A DNA stretch of 64,000 bases from Tetragonia tetragonoides (Eukaryota; Streptophyta; Magnoliopsida; Caryophyllales; Aizoaceae): assembly GCA_038025085.1 (NCBI GenBank), contig CM076142.1, positions 32,332,001-32,396,000 of the forward strand. The letters run 5' to 3'. The notes beneath the pieces are model-generated. The model saw only the letters and a list, made by a program, of their open reading frames with translations, did not search any database and was not told where the DNA came from. A program made the translations under genes and the position numbers. Numbering within the stretch: the stretch's first letter is position 1; each line of letters begins with the position of its first letter. Shown piece by piece: positions 11,837 to 24,477 of this stretch.

Positions 11837-13070
11837 AGGATATTTTTGTCAAAAACTACATTTTTTGCACCGCGTTTTGTCAAGTTGTACCTTATAAAGA
11901 TTTCTTTGTGAAGAATTACCTTATATCACAAAATAATTTGCCCAAGACTACCTCTTAACAAATTACACAATAACGTCCTTAACCGAGATTACTATTGCAC
12001 TGACTTTGACAATTTTGCCCTCGTTTTAACTCGTGCCCCTCACCCACCATTTTAATGTGGAATCAGCTCTCTCTTTCTCTCTCTCTTCAACACTCTCCCT
12101 CTCTTCACCACTCTCCCTCTTGAACCACCATTAATCTGAATAAGGGACGTTTATTTTCCGTATTTTTTTTCCTCTCATTTTCAAAGCCAAATAATCAATT
12201 TAATTTTGTTTCTATGGAATTTTAACCATTCTAGACAAGAATGGTGGAATTTTAACCGTCCGATTCGCCGGCAACATCACCACCACCACCACCATCGTGT
12301 GCGATTCCCAAATATCTCTCTTCCTTGTAGAAAAATTAAAATTTATTCATCTCTCCCTTTTTATCTCAGTTCATCTGATAACTATTACTGACCACAGAGG
12401 TCTTCAACTGAGAATCAAATTTTGACTTAGTATGGGCTACGTCCAACATACTTACAATATACTTTCTTAGCAGAGAGGATGAGGAGGGAGATTGGGAGAG
12501 AGAGAATGTGCGAGGGACTACTAAGAACATCAACAAGGTTTTGTGAGGGTGGTGAAATGGAGAACTACTGTGGGGGAGCACTATCGAGGGTAGGAGGAGA
12601 TAAAAATTGCAACAAATCAGAGAGAATCCATTGATTAATGACAGTTGAAGTTTTGACAGAGATAGGGTTAAATGGTTTTTGTTATAATTCTGGTTGTTTA
12701 CAAGGAGAATTTGTTTTTTTTTTTTAATGTTTGAGGAGTTTGAAAATGATTTATAGAAGGGGGCAAAAATGGTGGTTCAATTACGGAGTTTTCTAGAGTT
12801 TGCAAATATAGGAGAGACAGATTCAGAGAAGTAAGAGCAAGAGCGGGAGATCAGAGAAAAGGAAGAAGAGAGAAAATGAATAAGGGGGTGAGTGTGAAGG
12901 ACAAATTGGTCATGTAAAACATCAGTTAAGGCCGTTAGTTAATTTTCCGTCAATGAGTAGTTTTTGCCTAATTATTTTGTGATATAAAGTACTTCCTCAA
13001 AAAAAAAAAAAAAAAAAGGTACAACTTGACAAAATGCGGTGCAAAAAAGGTAGCTTTTGACCAAAAAATC
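11837..13070. mobile_element. Mutator-like MITE with long inverted repeats
   Basis: The arms are inverted copies of each other over about 150 bp. The left arm contains TTTTTTGCACCGCGTTTTGT then CAAGTTGTACC; the right arm, read backwards, contains TTTTTTGCACCGCATTTTGT then CAAGTTGTACC. The element is flanked by an exact 9-bp duplication ATATTTATA (11828-11836 and 13071-13079), as expected for Mutator-like elements. There is no transposase. The right arm carries a run of about 19 A at 12999. The middle has CT-rich sequence and a short CAC repeat at 12280. Confidence 0.8.
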
Positions 13071-13079
13071 ATATTTATA

Positions 13080-16000
13080 ACCTAGACTAGCCTCGAGAAT
13101 AAGCAAGGCTTAAGACCCCTAGCATAAGTAGGAAACTAACACAATAAGGAATATAATGAAATATGGAAATTTACTAACACCTAATAATAATATTCTACCA
13201 AAATAATTATTGCCTATTCCTAATAACTTTCTTTCTAACATAAATTTTCGCATATGGATTTCCATCACCTAATTGTCTAGCTTGAGTTCAAGATTATCAT
13301 TTAATTTAAAGGTTTAAGCTAATTTGGTATCTCAAAGGCATGATAAAATTAAGGGAAATAGTAACAAGACAACGGCTCCGAAAATCAGTAAGCATATAGC
13401 AGCTCCGAAAATCAGCAAGTAGACAAACATAACAGTAAAACAATAGTTCAGATTCAGTTTGCACTGTCATGCGTTTTAAGATTCGTAAACATACTATAAT
13501 TTTCTTAGAATAGTCATTCCGGTAACAAAACAACTTAGCAGACATACCCAAACATGAAACAAGTGATTACAAATTATTTTGGCCGTTGTAATCTGTTACA
13601 GCTTGCTATGCAGCAAATTATTGTGCAGCAAATTGTTGTAATGTAGGAAAAGGCACAAGCCATACATGCAAACAACTGAACAAGATTAACTTAAACAGTT
13701 AGATGATAAACAAACAAATGTTGATTGTCAAATTAAAAATTGTCAACCTGGTAGTGAGACAAGTGAAACAACAGCAATTCTGATAAAAGTGGCAAGTTGC
13801 TGCTGGATGTTGCTGTTACTGCTTTTTTGTTCCTGCGGCTATGCTACCTCTGCTACTGTCTGCTGCTGTTGTTGTGCTATCATTTCTGTTCTTAGTTACT
13901 GATGTCTGTTGCTGCGTTGGTGTTGTCGCTGCTGGTAATCTCTAATGCTGCTGCTTGGATGTTGTAGTCCATTGCAGGTCGCCATTGCTTTGCTGTTTGT
14001 GTAGCTTACTATTGCTACAAGCTTGCGGATTTTGTTCTTTTGTGCACTGTGTAGCCTGTAGGTAGAGGCTAGCACATGAGCTTTGGAATATGATCACTAT
14101 ATCAACCTCTTTAACAAGAGTGATGAAGTCGAGGATGAAATCACAAATTCATTACAGGAAAGCTCAACAGAAGAACAACGTTACCTGATCACTAGATCAC
14201 GGGGCATAAACAAAACAATAGCTCCTTCTATACTGAACAAATCCAATCCTTTATTACGTGAAGCATGCATAATCAATTACTTTGCATGATCCAACAAGTC
14301 CAAGCCTTTTTTGAGTGTAGCTAGTTCCAAGCCTAGATGAAGGGAAGGTTATGTTCGGGAGGGGGGATTTACATACATATACTACTTGCAGTTGTCACTT
14401 CTCGACACATTCAATCTTGTTATATATCAGACGTGACAAAATTCAGGTTATCTTGAAAGTTAGTCACAAACATTAACTAATAAAAAGGTATCCATCACAA
14501 TTGACATCTAAAAAGTATAAGACATGAAGAGCCCATAAGCAAATAAACGCTGAAAGAAAAATTAATCCTTCCTTGTTACTTTTTTCTCTTTTTTTTGGGG
14601 GGGGCTTAAGAAGAGTACGTCAAAGTAAATTAGCTTGTAACCAAGCGAGGGTGCAAAGAGCCAATACAATCCAAGTCATAATAGTGCTTACAAGAATCAG
14701 GAATAGAGTTAATAGCTATCCTATTACTAGTTTCATCAGTATGCATAACATATTTTGCTGATGAACTGTCAGCAAGGTCTTTGTTTTCTAAAGCATTGGA
14801 GGCCGGATCTTTAGCTGCTCCGAGTTCTTCTATCATTTCCTACAATTCAACAACAAGTTAGATAGAGAATGTTTTCCGTCGCCTTTTGGGTAAGCAATTT
14901 AATAACTCTCTGACAATAGGAGAGTGCTGATGCATCTCAAATTGTTCTCCCTTGTTAGTTCAAAGCCTCTCTGCTGATTGCTACAGTCTCAGCTGTTCGC
15001 ACATCCTTGACTCTGATTTTCATGTAAATACCCTGCTGCCACACACCATCAAAGAACATTCTGAATACAGCAGCAAATTTGGTACTTATAACTTACAAGT
15101 AAAAGTGGTAGAGAATCTGTTTCTTTAACTTAAACAAACTCGAAGATTGATGTGGGAAAAGCTACAGAAGCAAGAGTTCTCTCATGAGAAAAGCAGAACA
15201 ATGACTAGTGATGTTTTTGGCAATTAGGTGTAGGTTAGTTTTAAATTTACTCCCAAACGAACATGATACTTGTGTGCCTACATATAAAATCTGATGTGAA
15301 TTGCTCCATACAAAATCTGATGTGAATTTCTCCAAGAAGTAGTAGTACAGTTGCTCGTAAACAAATCATTGGTAATGTAATGTGTTCACTTGAGCAAAAG
15401 AATAACAGTTAAACTTGCATTCCCAACTTTAAATTCCCATGAACTGAATGTCGCAGTTTTTCTTTCTCCAAACATGCGAATGTTCGTGACACAATTCAGA
15501 AGCAAGTTAATTCATGCACTGGTAGTATATTCCATTCAAACCTTGGTATGTTGAGCAATAAGATCCATATTATATCCCCTTTCTCAACCATGGGCCGAAC
15601 CCATGGATACAAGTTAGTCCATTAAATATCGGACTATCGCAACTTTCCCTGTGATTAGCTCTAACAGGTCTACTCCAAAAGCTGTAAACATCACTCTTCT
15701 CCTTCAACTATGCAGTGAAATGGTACCTGTATGTACCCATAAAATTTTAATAAATGTAAATAGCTACCACAATTTTAACTGTTGATAGCATTATGCAATA
15801 ATAAGTATGATTAGATAACAATAGGACTCACTGTTATCTTTTTATAATTTTGTGCTTGCATATTAATCAAACAATCAACATGAACTTAACAGGCAGGGCT
15901 TTCACAGGTCTGCTCAGGTAGGAACCATCTCAAGAAAATCAAGGACAAACTCATATAGTTACTATACAAGCATTTTTACAGCAGCAACAACATGTATGTT

Positions 16001-16540
16001 AAAATTAAAATCACAAATTATTTATCAGTCATGCTGATCTGGATGTGGATCATAGATATTCTCTTATCTTGAGACTCAGGATAAAGGAACATAAATTATT
16101 TTCTTCTTGGAAAGGAAGAAGATTTTATTACTTCCAAAATATGATCTTACATCAAAACCTTATACACAAAGACTCTGACAACTCTACCACTGAAAACATA
16201 GTACATACACTAGCTATGTTTCTACAAGCAGACAAAGAAACTGATGTACGAAACCAACAAAAGAAAATGCAGTGGAAAAGAGAGACAAAGAGAACAATAA
16301 AACTCAACAGACGCTGAAAACTAACACAAGTAATTCAACTCATTCAGGAAGAAGTCTCTGATCTTCTTATCTGATCTTTTACTGCAGCTGCTCTACGTGC
16401 GAAGCACATATGATCTGCTTCACCAGGTTGTTAATTGAATCACTCTTGACATGGGACAAATGCAAATTTCTCTCTCTCCGGCCAGATAAGGTAAATCATT
16501 GCTGAAAAACAAGCACACAAAATCTTACTGCTGGGAAACT
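13080..16540. other. Long intergenic stretch without a recognised gene
   Basis: I see no convincing gene. A CTG/GTT-rich low-complexity stretch lies at 13790-14010. A minus-strand frame at 14836-14630, preceded by an acceptor-like TTGTAG, could be an exon of an unknown gene or repeat, but I recognise no family. The rest is AT-rich. Confidence 0.4.
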
Positions 16541-17055
16541 TCAGGCCATTTCCATGCAATGGCCGTAAGTTTCAGCCGTTGAAAGTCTTGTGCCAGCAAT
16601 GTACTGCAAAGTTACAGTCCTAAAACAAGTGAATATAGGACTATTCATGTTGTTGACAGAAAGTGCATATATCAGGGCCCTCAAGGCCAATCTTCTGAAG
16701 GTTTCTCCATATAAGCAGTCTCTCTTGGACACAACCATAAAATAAACTTCCATTTAGGTAACGCAAGAGAGTTCCATAACATGTTCGCCCATTTCTTTTT
16801 CCGTTGAGCTGGCAGCGGTTGCTTATAAACCTGATTCATCTTGTACGTTATAGTGGATAAATGCTGAACAACCTGATTCAACTACTTTTGGATCAACCAA
16901 GCTGCTTGTTTAGGCTTTGCCAGGCCGGGTCCAGATTCTTTTGCTTGACATAATACGCATTTATCCACTTGACCCATAACTTTGCTTGCTTGTGTTGAAT
17001 ATCCCACAACAGCATCCCAAGAGCAGCTTTGTTCCGTAACTTGAACATAAATTGT
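16541..17055 (-). pseudogene. LINE zf-RVT region relic
   Basis: Reading the minus strand from 17055, LWVKWINAYYVKQKN and then, after stops, WNSLALPKWKFILWL match the region after the reverse transcriptase of plant L1 LINEs, including the start of the zf-RVT zinc-binding domain. Frames are broken. This is a 3' scrap of a LINE. The upstream reverse transcriptase is not seen. Confidence 0.6.
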
Positions 17056-18119
17056 TTAGTGAAGATCACATTGAATTTTTAACTGACAAATCATACATCA
17101 ACACCTATGTGCATACGTATAGTGTCTCTTTCATGTCTCTCTCTAGTTTGTTATGTGCCTGTTGAAAAAAATATCCAAACTCGCAGAAATGTCAGACTAG
17201 ACAGACTTAAAATTCGATTTCAGTTGTACTTTCATAGGAAAGATTCAACAGTTGCAAATCAACCAAATACAATCTGTGGAAAAGTATTACCTTTTACTGC
17301 ATTATTTTACAATGATAAACAAAAACTTAAAGATTCACACGGTTTCATTATTCTGCTTTTAGTTGACCTCAAAGGAAGCACTGATTTGCTTCAAACATAA
17401 TGAATAGAATAATAATTAAATAAGATTGAAACCTTAATGTTGAATTTCTGGTATGGTATCTTCTGTCATTTTCTTAGTTTTGCAAATTTGAGGTTATTTA
17501 TCTTTTGGATCAGAGGAAGTTTGAACATTGAACTGTGAGGTTTGTGAATTCTGATAACGTGAGTACCATTATTACAAAGATGAAGGGAATTAAATAAGTT
17601 GAGGATTCAACTTCAAAAGTGATCAACTTTTATAATTACTACTACTGTGACGGGAGATTCTTGATAAACTTTGGACTGTGACACTCTGAAGGTCAATGAA
17701 AATGAAACCCTGGCCTTTAGGAGAATTATATTCTTTTCCTAGACATGGTCAGGTTTGCTTTCCTTTTAACCTTTCAAAATCAAAATACACAACTCGGAAT
17801 CAATCTTGTACCACTGTCTATCCCAATCACATCCTGACCGATTGGGATTTTGTGATGCATTCCAATTGAATATTAAAATAAATTTAAAAAGAGATGTGTC
17901 AAGAGTGAGACAGGAGATGTCACATAAAGGGATCCTTACATCATTAACTCAGGGCTCTCCAGGCCATCATCCATTATTACAGAGTATTTGACCCAGTAGC
18001 ATTCTCATCCTGCACAAAACATTAAAGTCCCCTGCAAGTTTACTCAATAACAACTCTTGGAAGTTACAACAATACATTGCATAGAATTCAGAAACATACA
18101 TTATACTTAAACAAAAAGA
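17056..18119. other. Upstream region of the first GLR-like gene
   Basis: No gene is seen. From about 17100 to 18119 this stretch resembles 22110-22675 upstream of the second GLR-like gene. Shared landmarks are TTTCTGGTAT, GATAACGTG and CTCCTGCAAG-type segments. The duplication that made the pair therefore included upstream sequence. Confidence 0.5.
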
Positions 18120-20112
18120 ATGACAGATTCCCCTATTTTCTCAGTGAGGTTCTCTGATTTAAATAATATCTTCACCTTGATAATACTGATCCTATTCATG
18201 TGTGATATTGATATGGCAATGGGTCAGAACACTTCAAGTCGAGCACCAGCAGGAAACCAGACAGCACCACTACCGAGGACCCTTAAGATTGCAATTCCGG
18301 TGACTGGCTTCAAAGGATTTGTAAGCTTCAACTACGATAACATCACTGATGATAAACCAAGCTTTCATGGCTTCTCAATCAAAGTCTTCGAGGCCGTTGC
18401 TAATAGAGTACCCAACCTACCACCTTACAGTTTCATTCCCTTCTCTAAGCTGGATGGAACCATGAATGGCACCTATGATGACATGCTCAACGCTGTTTTC
18501 TCTAAGGTGGGTTTTTGTTAAAAACTTTATAGTTTATACTCATAAAGCATAACTTGTTGGGTGGTTTACCTGTTTTTTCTCACCCCCTCCCCTCTTTTGA
18601 GAGCTTAAGATCAACCGTACTCCTATGCATTACAAACAGGAGTATGATGGGGCGGTGGGGGATATTGCCATAACATTTGATAGGATACAGAAGGTTTATT
18701 TTACCATGCCCTACTCAGAGACTGGAGTATCAATGCTGGTTCCTACAACTCCCCAACCAACAAAAAGCACAGGAATATCTTTGATTCCCCTGATCAAGGG
18801 TTTGGTATCAGCTACACTTGCCTTTTGCTTCATCAGCGCACTTGTCTTTTGGTTTGTCGAATTTAAAAATGACAAACGTAGAAGAATACTGCCACAGTTA
18901 GGTGCAAATCGACAAGAAGACTACACATATAGTGATGAGAAATGGTGGAGTAAGTAGCCTTTCTTTTCCCCTCCATATACATGAATTAGTGAATCACTAG
19001 CTAGTAGAGTAGTTGTTAATAAGTTCTCACAATCCTGGTTGGTGTACGTTATAGGGGAGACATTGAGAGCAATAATACATACGAGGCTTGTGATTTTAAT
19101 GTGGTTCTTGGTGCTGTTGTTCTTGGCATCTTGTTACACTGCAAGCTTAACCTCATTGCTCACAGCACAACGACGAAAGGTCCCGGTCAAATCCCTTCAA
19201 CAGCTCATCGATAGCGGAGAAAATGTTGGCTTCCAAGATGGATCCTTCGTTTACAACTTGCTAAAACAAGAAGGATTATCCGAAAAGCAATTAAAGTCTT
19301 ACAAATCAGAAAAGGAAATGCTTGGTATGCTGTCCAAGGGAACCGCACAAGGTGGTGTTGTTGCTGTCATTGATGAGATTCCTTTTCTCAAGCTAGTCAT
19401 GGCTGGACATTGCAACGCTTATACCCTTGTCCCTTCAGTCCTTTTTCATGCTGACGGATTTGGATTTGTAACTTTCTCTCACAGCCCTCTCTCTATAGTA
19501 GTTTTACATATTTTTATTGCACAAAAACTTATGAAGCGTGATACCTGTGAGCAAAAAAATGATACTGACATAAATGAAAAGTGATGCCTCCAGACAAAAA
19601 TGTGATACCTCACGCGTAAGGCCACCTCATAAGAGAGTTTTTGTTTTTATTATGCATAAGCTCACGGCAAGATTTTGTTCACATTTTTCACATGCATAAA
19701 TCAGTACACAAAAAACAGCAGTCCCATATCATATGAAGCTAAGCTATATCACAATATCTTCCCTTCTGACAATTTGTTTTCTCATTTCATTGTGTGGATA
19801 ATGTAGGCTTTTCGGAGAGATTTTTCCTTAGTACGTAATATCTCAGAAGGAATCTTAGAAATCATCGACAATGGTGAATTGGCAAAAATTCAAGATAGGA
19901 CCATCGGTGACCTGCAAACATGCCAAGGTGACCCCAATATCATTGGAGTTGATCCCAATCTTGTGGACTTCGATACTTTATGGATGTTGTTTTCCGGCGC
20001 CATAGGTGTCGCAATTCTTGTGATCATATTGTATGTTGTTTATTTCGGTACTGTATGTGGTATTAGGAAGAGATCTGCTGCCTACCCATGCTATCTCTTT
20101 TCCTTTCGCTGA
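18120..20112 (+). CDS. Short glutamate-receptor-like protein, copy A
   Basis: Four exons (18120-18506, 18640-18949, 19055-19467, 19807-20112) with GT-AG junctions that keep frame give about 471 residues. A signal peptide (about residues 10-37) leads straight into the ligand-binding S1 lobe: RTLKIAIPVTGF, GFSIKVFEAV and GDIAITFDR, with the ligand Arg. Then come M1 (SATLAFCFISALVFWFVEF), the M3 signature CYTASLTSLLTAQ, the S2 lobe with VIDEIPF, and M4 (GVAILVIILYVVYFG). Ordinary plant GLRs are about 900 residues and start with an amino-terminal domain, which is absent here. Between M1 and M3 the segment is hydrophilic (QEDYTYSDEKWW) where GLRs have an F-W-F-S-F-S-T-type pore helix. No stops interrupt it. 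It probably sits at a membrane; channel function is doubtful. Confidence 0.85.
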
Positions 20113-22675
20113 GTAATTCATGTATATATGCCTTCGCTCGCACTGAAGCATGTGTTTTTGTGCACTGTGTTGGTTGCAGAGCAGCATAATCACCTTAAGT
20201 ATTCATAAATTAGTAGGTGTAAGTATGTATACATACAAGGCCAGGATGATTGTGATCAGTACAATTTGTTCAGTTTGGAATTTGTAGAATTATCTCCTGA
20301 TGAATCTTGTTCGCAGTATCATGACTGTTAAGTTTCTAGTTCTTAGAATTATTGTTTACGAAGCATGTTCTAAAACTCTCTCAGGATTCATAAAATCATT
20401 TTCTTAAAAACGAAAGAATATTTAAGAAAGCCAACAAAAACAGATTTAAGAAAGCCAACAAAAAAAATAACAAAACAAAATGTTCTGAAACTAGACAGAG
20501 GACTGGTAGAAATGTGTGCTTATTACAGTATTGAAATCCTCCAAATATAACTCGAAATAAAATAATAGTATGGACAACATGCAAATAATACTACTTCGTG
20601 ATCATTGATTCTTTAATGTTGGGATCAATATTCCTTTTAGTCAAGTGGGAAATTTCGGTTAGAATGCAAACTAGAAATTAGAGTACAGTTAAGCTACTAA
20701 GACATAGATTAGATTGCTTTTTCCATCTGTATAGCTGCTTCTTTTTTATCTCGGGTGCTGCTGCTGCTTCCTGTAGCCACAATACAAATGGAGAAAGCAA
20801 TCTAATCTATGTCACTAGATTGTCACTAGTTTCTTAACTTTGATCATATTGTCACTAGTGTTTTCTGTCGTTTAATCAGAATTGGGGCTTTTGTTATCAA
20901 TGGATAGTCAAAAGAGTATGTGTTAGTTTTGTTTTCTGTTTTTTAGCAAAGTCAGAATAAATAAAAAATGTTAAAGTAACATTAACCAGTCCTGGGAACA
21001 TAGTTTCACTACAATCACTAGCAAAAGCCAAAATGAAGATGGCTTAATACAATCACTAGTAATCAGAGTCTTTAAAATCTCTCTTAATTGGCTAGAATGT
21101 CAGGCAGTTGGTTGCTTTCACGGAATTGATGGCACAACTTGACCACTGGAATCTGTTTCATCATTTCATGAGGTCCCTGCATTGTTAACAAAATTTGTAA
21201 GGTAGTTCCTTTTATCTTTACCTACATGGATATGCATAACAGCAGTTAGTGAGTCAAATAATCAGATTGCTCCAACTGTTCTGAACAACAATTTGCAGGC
21301 CTAGCTTAATTGCCCAAATCTCAGAATGTAAAAGGTCTTGACCAACAGATCGACAACAGTATAGTGCAGTGCCAACACAACACAACATGAACTGATAATA
21401 TAATCGTTGTTCAACGACAAACACATTAGGGAAGAATACTTGTTTTCCGGAGTATATTAGTAGACTAGTAGTGGTACTAATAGGAACCGTAAAGGAGAAT
21501 TATTTGGCCTTCTGAACTCTTCTCCTTCCTCGCCACTTATCTAGCAAAATGTGTGCAGTCACTTTCATGATAAAGAAGATCAGTCATCCACATCAGGAGC
21601 ATGACCGATCAAGTTTTGGGGGATGGACAAGGACAAACCTATTCCTACTCTAAGCCTGCAATTATGAGCATGTCCTCTATCTCTTGTTCAATTAATATGT
21701 ACCAAATAAGAGTATGTAAAGACGATCTATCAAGCTGTTAGAACTAGATAAATGTTTCTTACTCTTGCTATGGATAGTATTATGCTATGATATGAGGGTC
21801 TAGTGGCTGGATCAAAAATATTGTACTGGTGGGAATGGTTTAGTTGTCGCTGGCATTGAAGCTACTAGCATTAGACATAGTGGCAAAGTTGGCAAAAGAT
21901 GACTACTCTTAAACACCATGCTATTTTGCAATGGAAAAAACAACCAGGGATGGAGGAAGTAATCTCATTGAGAGCAACATTGTCGCCTACATTTGTATAT
22001 GATCGAGGAGCATCAGGATCTACTTTGGTTCATGTTAATGTCACCCTGATCTGTATTAGATTGGTGACCAATTACTTGCATCCATTCGTCAACAAATATC
22101 ATATGTGAGCTCACAGTGTGTCAATGTCACTGTCTGCCTCTCTCTGTTTTAAAGAATTGTCCATACCTGCAGAAGTCAGACTTCTGATACTTGTACATCA
22201 CAGTAATTAACAACTACAAACATTTGACGCGGTTTTATTTTTCCACATTTGAGATGTTCTCACACGTAGTATTCATATGTTCCAAAGAAAAAGTATTGAT
22301 TTTCTGGTATCATCTACTACCATTTCTTTATTTTTTTGTAGTTTGAGGTTCTTTATTTTTAAGGTTGGAACTTTCAACTTTGAGGATTTCGAATGTTGAT
22401 AACGTGTACACCAATGCATCAATGAAGGAAATTAATTAACTTAGAAAAATCACCATTTGGGGGAATTATGTTTATCCTAGAAATGGTCAAGCTATTCTCC
22501 TGTCAACCTCTAAAGAACAACATATACTACTGAAAACCAATCTGGGAGTAGCATTCTGAGCCTTCAGATTGAGTCGTATGCACATGACTCCCAAGTCTCC
22601 TGCAAGATTCCTCAATAACTATTGGAACTTGCAATACATTTATCTTAGAAACATACCTAATACTCGAACGAAACA
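20113..22675. other. Intergenic stretch between the two GLR-like genes
   Basis: No gene is seen. It holds a near-perfect inverted repeat at 20701-20813 and, from about 22110, sequence similar to the upstream region of copy A. Short frames here have no recognisable family. Confidence 0.5.
20701..20813. repeat. Foldback with 26-bp arms
   Basis: The left arm 20701-20726 begins GACATAGATTAGATTGC. The right arm 20788-20813 is its reverse complement with one mismatch in 26. Pairing extends weakly by five or six more bases toward a loop of about 50-60 bases. It could be a small MITE or a small-RNA hairpin. There is no clear target duplication. Confidence 0.7.
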
Positions 22676-24477
22676 ATGAAAGATTCCTGTATTTTCTCTG
22701 TGAGGTTCTCTAGGTTCACTATCTTCACGTTGATACTGATATTAATGTTGTGTGATATTGATATGGCAATCGGTCAGAGTACTTCCAGTCCCAGAACCCT
22801 GAGGATTGCGGTTCCAGTGACTGGATTCAAAGAATTTGTAAGCTACAACTATGATAACAGCATTGATGGTATAAAACCAACCTTCAATGGTTTCTCAATC
22901 CAAGTCTTTGAGGCCGTTCTTAATACAGTCCCCGAGCCACCGCTTTACGATTTCATTCCCTTCTCCAAGCTAGATGGCACAAAGAATGGCACCTATGATG
23001 ACATGCTCGAGGCCGTTCTATCTGAGGTGAGTTTTCATTGAGAACATTAATAGTACGTGAACAAAAACAACTCATCACCAGTTATATATACAACTAAAGA
23101 GTGATTTACCTGTTTTAATTTAATTTAATTCTTTCATCTCTTCTCTTTTGTTGGGAGCTTAATAACAGTACTTCTATTATGCATTACAAACAGGAGTACG
23201 ATAGGGCGGTGGGGGACATTGTAATAACATTTGACAGGATACAAAAGGTTGAGTTTACTCTGCCTTATACTGAGACGGGTGTATCAATGCTGATTCCTAG
23301 GACTCGGCAGCCAAAAATAAGTACAGGAATCCCTTTGGTGCCCCTCATCAAGGGATTGGTATCAGCCACACTTGCATTTTGCTTCATCAGTGCACTTGTC
23401 TTTTGGTATGTAGAATTTAGAAATGACAAACGTGGACGAGTACTGCCACAATCTGCAGGTGCAAATCCACAAGAAAACCACCCAAGCAGCAGTGACGAAA
23501 AATGGCGAAGTAAGTAACCTTCCTTGGCTTATTTCCTCCATATATATTAATAATGAATTACTACCAGAGGGAGCGTGATTCCTTTTTTAAGTAGGTGAAT
23601 TTCTCACAATCCTTGTCCGCTTATTTAACTTATAGGGGAGACACTGAGAGCGATAATACATACAAGGCTGGTGATAGTAATGTGGTTTCTGGTGCTGTTG
23701 TTCTTAACATCTTGTTATACTGCAAGCTTAACCTCACTGCTCACAGCACAACGACAAAGGGTCCCGATCATAACACTTAACCAGCTCATCAGGAATGGAG
23801 AAAATGTGGGCTACCAAACTGGATCTTTCGTTTACAAATTGCTAATCCGAGAAGGGTTTTTGCCAAAACAATTACACCCATACAATTCAAAAGACGAAAT
23901 GCTTGATATACTTTCCAAGAGAACCGTACAAGGTGGCATTGTTGGTGTCATTGATGAGATTCCTTTTCTCAAGCTTGTCTTGGCTAAACATTGCAGCACT
24001 TACACTCTTGTTCCTTCAATCAATATTCATGCCGACGGATTTGCATTTGTAATTTTCTCTCGCTCTCTCTCGTGATGTTCACCTAGTTGTCTCTCTATAG
24101 TACTCCATAATCACTATACTCCCTCCGTCTGGATTTAGTTGTGCTCATAAATTATTGGTATTCCATGGATAACGCAGGTGTTTCAGAGAAGGAATTCCTC
24201 CTTTGTACGTGGGATCTCCGAAGGAATTCTAAAAGTTATCAGCAATGGTGAATTAAAAAAAACTCAAAATGATACCATTGGAGAACTGGAAACATGGCAA
24301 GCTGATTCCAATATTATTGGAGTTGATACCAATCTTCTGGACTATGATACATTATGGATCTTGTTTGCCGGGGCCTTAGGTGTTGCAATTCTTGTGATTA
24401 TATTGTATATTGTGTATTTCGGAACTGTATGTGGTACTAGGAAGAGGTCTGTTGCCTACCCTTGCTATACTTGTTGA
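22676..24477 (+). CDS. Short glutamate-receptor-like protein, copy B
   Basis: Same four-exon structure as copy A (22676-23026, 23194-23509, 23636-24048, 24178-24477), about 459 residues, with no stops. Exon 3 has exactly the same length as in A (413 bases). Signal peptide, S1 (RTLRIAVPVTGF, GDIVITFDR), M1, the M3 signature CYTASLTSLLTAQ, S2 (VIDEIPF) and M4 are all present. The amino-terminal domain and the hydrophobic pore helix are absent, as in A. Copy B differs at the C-terminal Cys of S2: A has LQTCQGD and B has LETWQADS. The usual S2 disulphide would therefore be missing in B. Exon 4 begins with GTG after the splice. A Stowaway-like CTCCCTCCGTCTGG lies in intron 3. Confidence 0.85.

Noticed and set aside
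12206..12391. Frame with a seven-His run
   Set aside because: A short CAC repeat inside the Mutator-like MITE; the frame has no other support.
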